6,477 nucleotides of DNA, taken from NCBI GenBank assembly GCA_016284485.1, contig JAEEOX010000132.1, forward strand, positions 1 through 6,477. The letters run 5' to 3'. Each line of letters starts with the position of its first letter. Within the stretch, counting starts at the first letter, position 1. This document shows, in pieces, positions 5,976-6,477 of the stretch. The notes below the pieces were generated by a model. It was not told the origin of the DNA. It was given only the letters and a program-made list of their open reading frames with translations, and ran no database searches. Both the position numbers and the translations under genes were made by a program. The DNA comes from Bacillota bacterium. GTDB taxonomy: Bacteria; Bacillota; Clostridia; Peptostreptococcales; Anaerovoracaceae.

Positions 5976-6431
5976 ATGTTTAAAACCATACTTTACACAT
6001 TTTTCATATCCATGGTACCTGTGATCGAACTGAGAGGGGCGATCCCCGCAGGCGTGGCAGGAGGACTCCCGGTGTTTTCAGCGGCGCTGATCGCCATAGT
6101 CGGAAACATGGTGCCGGTACCTTTTGTGCTGCTGTTCACCAGGTCAGTCCTGGCATACATGGAGAAGAGAAACAAGCTCATGCAGAACCTGGCTGCAAAG
6201 GTCAGAGCCAAGGCGGAGAAGAACAAAGGTAAGGTAGAACGGTATAAGTTCTGGGGATTGGTCCTCCTGGTAGCGATCCCGCTTCCGGGGACAGGGGCCT
6301 GGACCGGAGCGATAGTGGCGGCTCTTCTGGACGAAGAGGGAGTGAAGGCGACATTCGCCATACTCCTGGGAGTACTTATTGCAGCTGTCATTGTGAGCCT
6401 GATCACCACCGGCGTGATAGCGCTCAACTGA
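5976..6431 (+). CDS. COG2426 / Sm_multidrug_ex family small membrane protein
   Basis: The product is 151 aa and very hydrophobic. Hydrophobic stretches lie at about 3-17, 32-58, 92-118 and 124-149, with a strongly basic loop at 62-91 (KVRAKAEKNKGKVER) that should face the cytoplasm. Two motifs mark the family: IELRGAIPAG (17-26) and PLPGTGAWTGA (102-112), both Gly/Pro-rich and placed at membrane edges, suggesting paired re-entrant segments. The family name 'small multidrug export' is historical; I know of no firm proof of transport, and a fold relation to DedA-type proteins has been suggested, so the substrate is unknown. It lies 63 nt after ppdK behind a hairpin, and 16 nt before the closing terminator. 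The region before the ATG (GCGGGTAACTTATCTCA) has no good Shine-Dalgarno. The ATG is still the only sensible start, because the hydrophobic helix and ELRGAIP follow directly. Confidence 0.88.
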   Translation: MFKTILYTFFISMVPVIELRGAIPAGVAGGLPVFSAALIAIVGNMVPVPFVLLFTRSVLAYMEKRNKLMQNLAAKVRAKAEKNKGKVERYKFWGLVLLVAIPLPGTGAWTGAIVAALLDEEGVKATFAILLGVLIAAVIVSLITTGVIALN

Positions 6432-6447
6432 AATGCAAAAATAGTAC

Positions 6448-6477
6448 AAAAAACTGCACCCCGGGGTGCAGTTTTTT
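6448..6477. terminator. Perfect palindromic terminator, probably bidirectional
   Basis: The 30 bases are a perfect palindrome: six A, ACTGCACC-type G/C-rich arms meeting at CCCCGGGG, then six T. On the + strand it is a strong stem followed by a T run, 16 nt after the membrane protein stop. The A run gives the same structure on the - strand, so it could also stop a convergent gene beyond the window. The window ends at its last T. Confidence 0.9.

Overview
The window looks like a chromosomal segment from a Gram-positive anaerobe of the class Clostridia. Four points support this: the gene order era - recO - DUF4342 protein - glyS - ppdK, which I know from Clostridia; a single-chain zinc-type glycyl-tRNA synthetase; a pyruvate phosphate dikinase whose active-site numbering is nearly that of the Clostridium symbiosum enzyme; and strong AGGAGG-like ribosome binding sites. 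G+C is a little over half by eye. Arg is written mostly AGA/AGG. Genus cannot be resolved from this sequence alone.

Layout, all on the + strand: 2-229 is the C-terminal KH domain of the GTPase Era (5' end outside the window). It overlaps recO (226-984) by ATGA. A well-formed sigma-A-type promoter (799-827) lies inside the AT-rich 3' part of recO and probably starts a new transcript. This transcript would cover a UBA + DUF4342 protein (1024-1824), whose C-terminal third is ten 11-residue repeats, then glycyl-tRNA synthetase (1846-3246), then ppdK (3285-5912). A 12-bp hairpin follows ppdK. Next comes a small multi-span membrane protein of the COG2426 / Sm_multidrug_ex family (5976-6431). The window closes on a perfect 30-bp palindromic, probably bidirectional, terminator (6448-6477). 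No gap between genes exceeds about 65 bases. No tRNA, rRNA, CRISPR, insertion sequence or T-box is visible.

The oddest thing is glyS. The reading frame is collinear with the family over its whole length, with no frameshift. It carries two in-frame stop codons, TAG at codon 283 (where the family has an aromatic, usually Tyr/Phe) and TGA at codon 441 (where the family has Arg). It also has unusual residues at normally conserved positions, including Gly before the motif 3 Arg. Every other gene in the window is intact, so this looks like a recently inactivated copy of a normally essential gene, unless it is sequence error or recoding. The second point of interest is the DUF4342 protein, whose C-terminal repeats resemble LEA group 3, synuclein or apolipoprotein lipid-binding helices and are encoded by nearly identical 66-bp DNA repeats.

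Functionally the cluster is housekeeping: ribosome maturation (Era), recombinational repair (RecO), tRNA-Gly charging (GlyRS, apparently broken here) and pyruvate/PEP interconversion with PPi (PPDK). Two less understood proteins, the DUF4342 protein and the membrane protein, sit among them. I did not find a clear new defence or mobile system.
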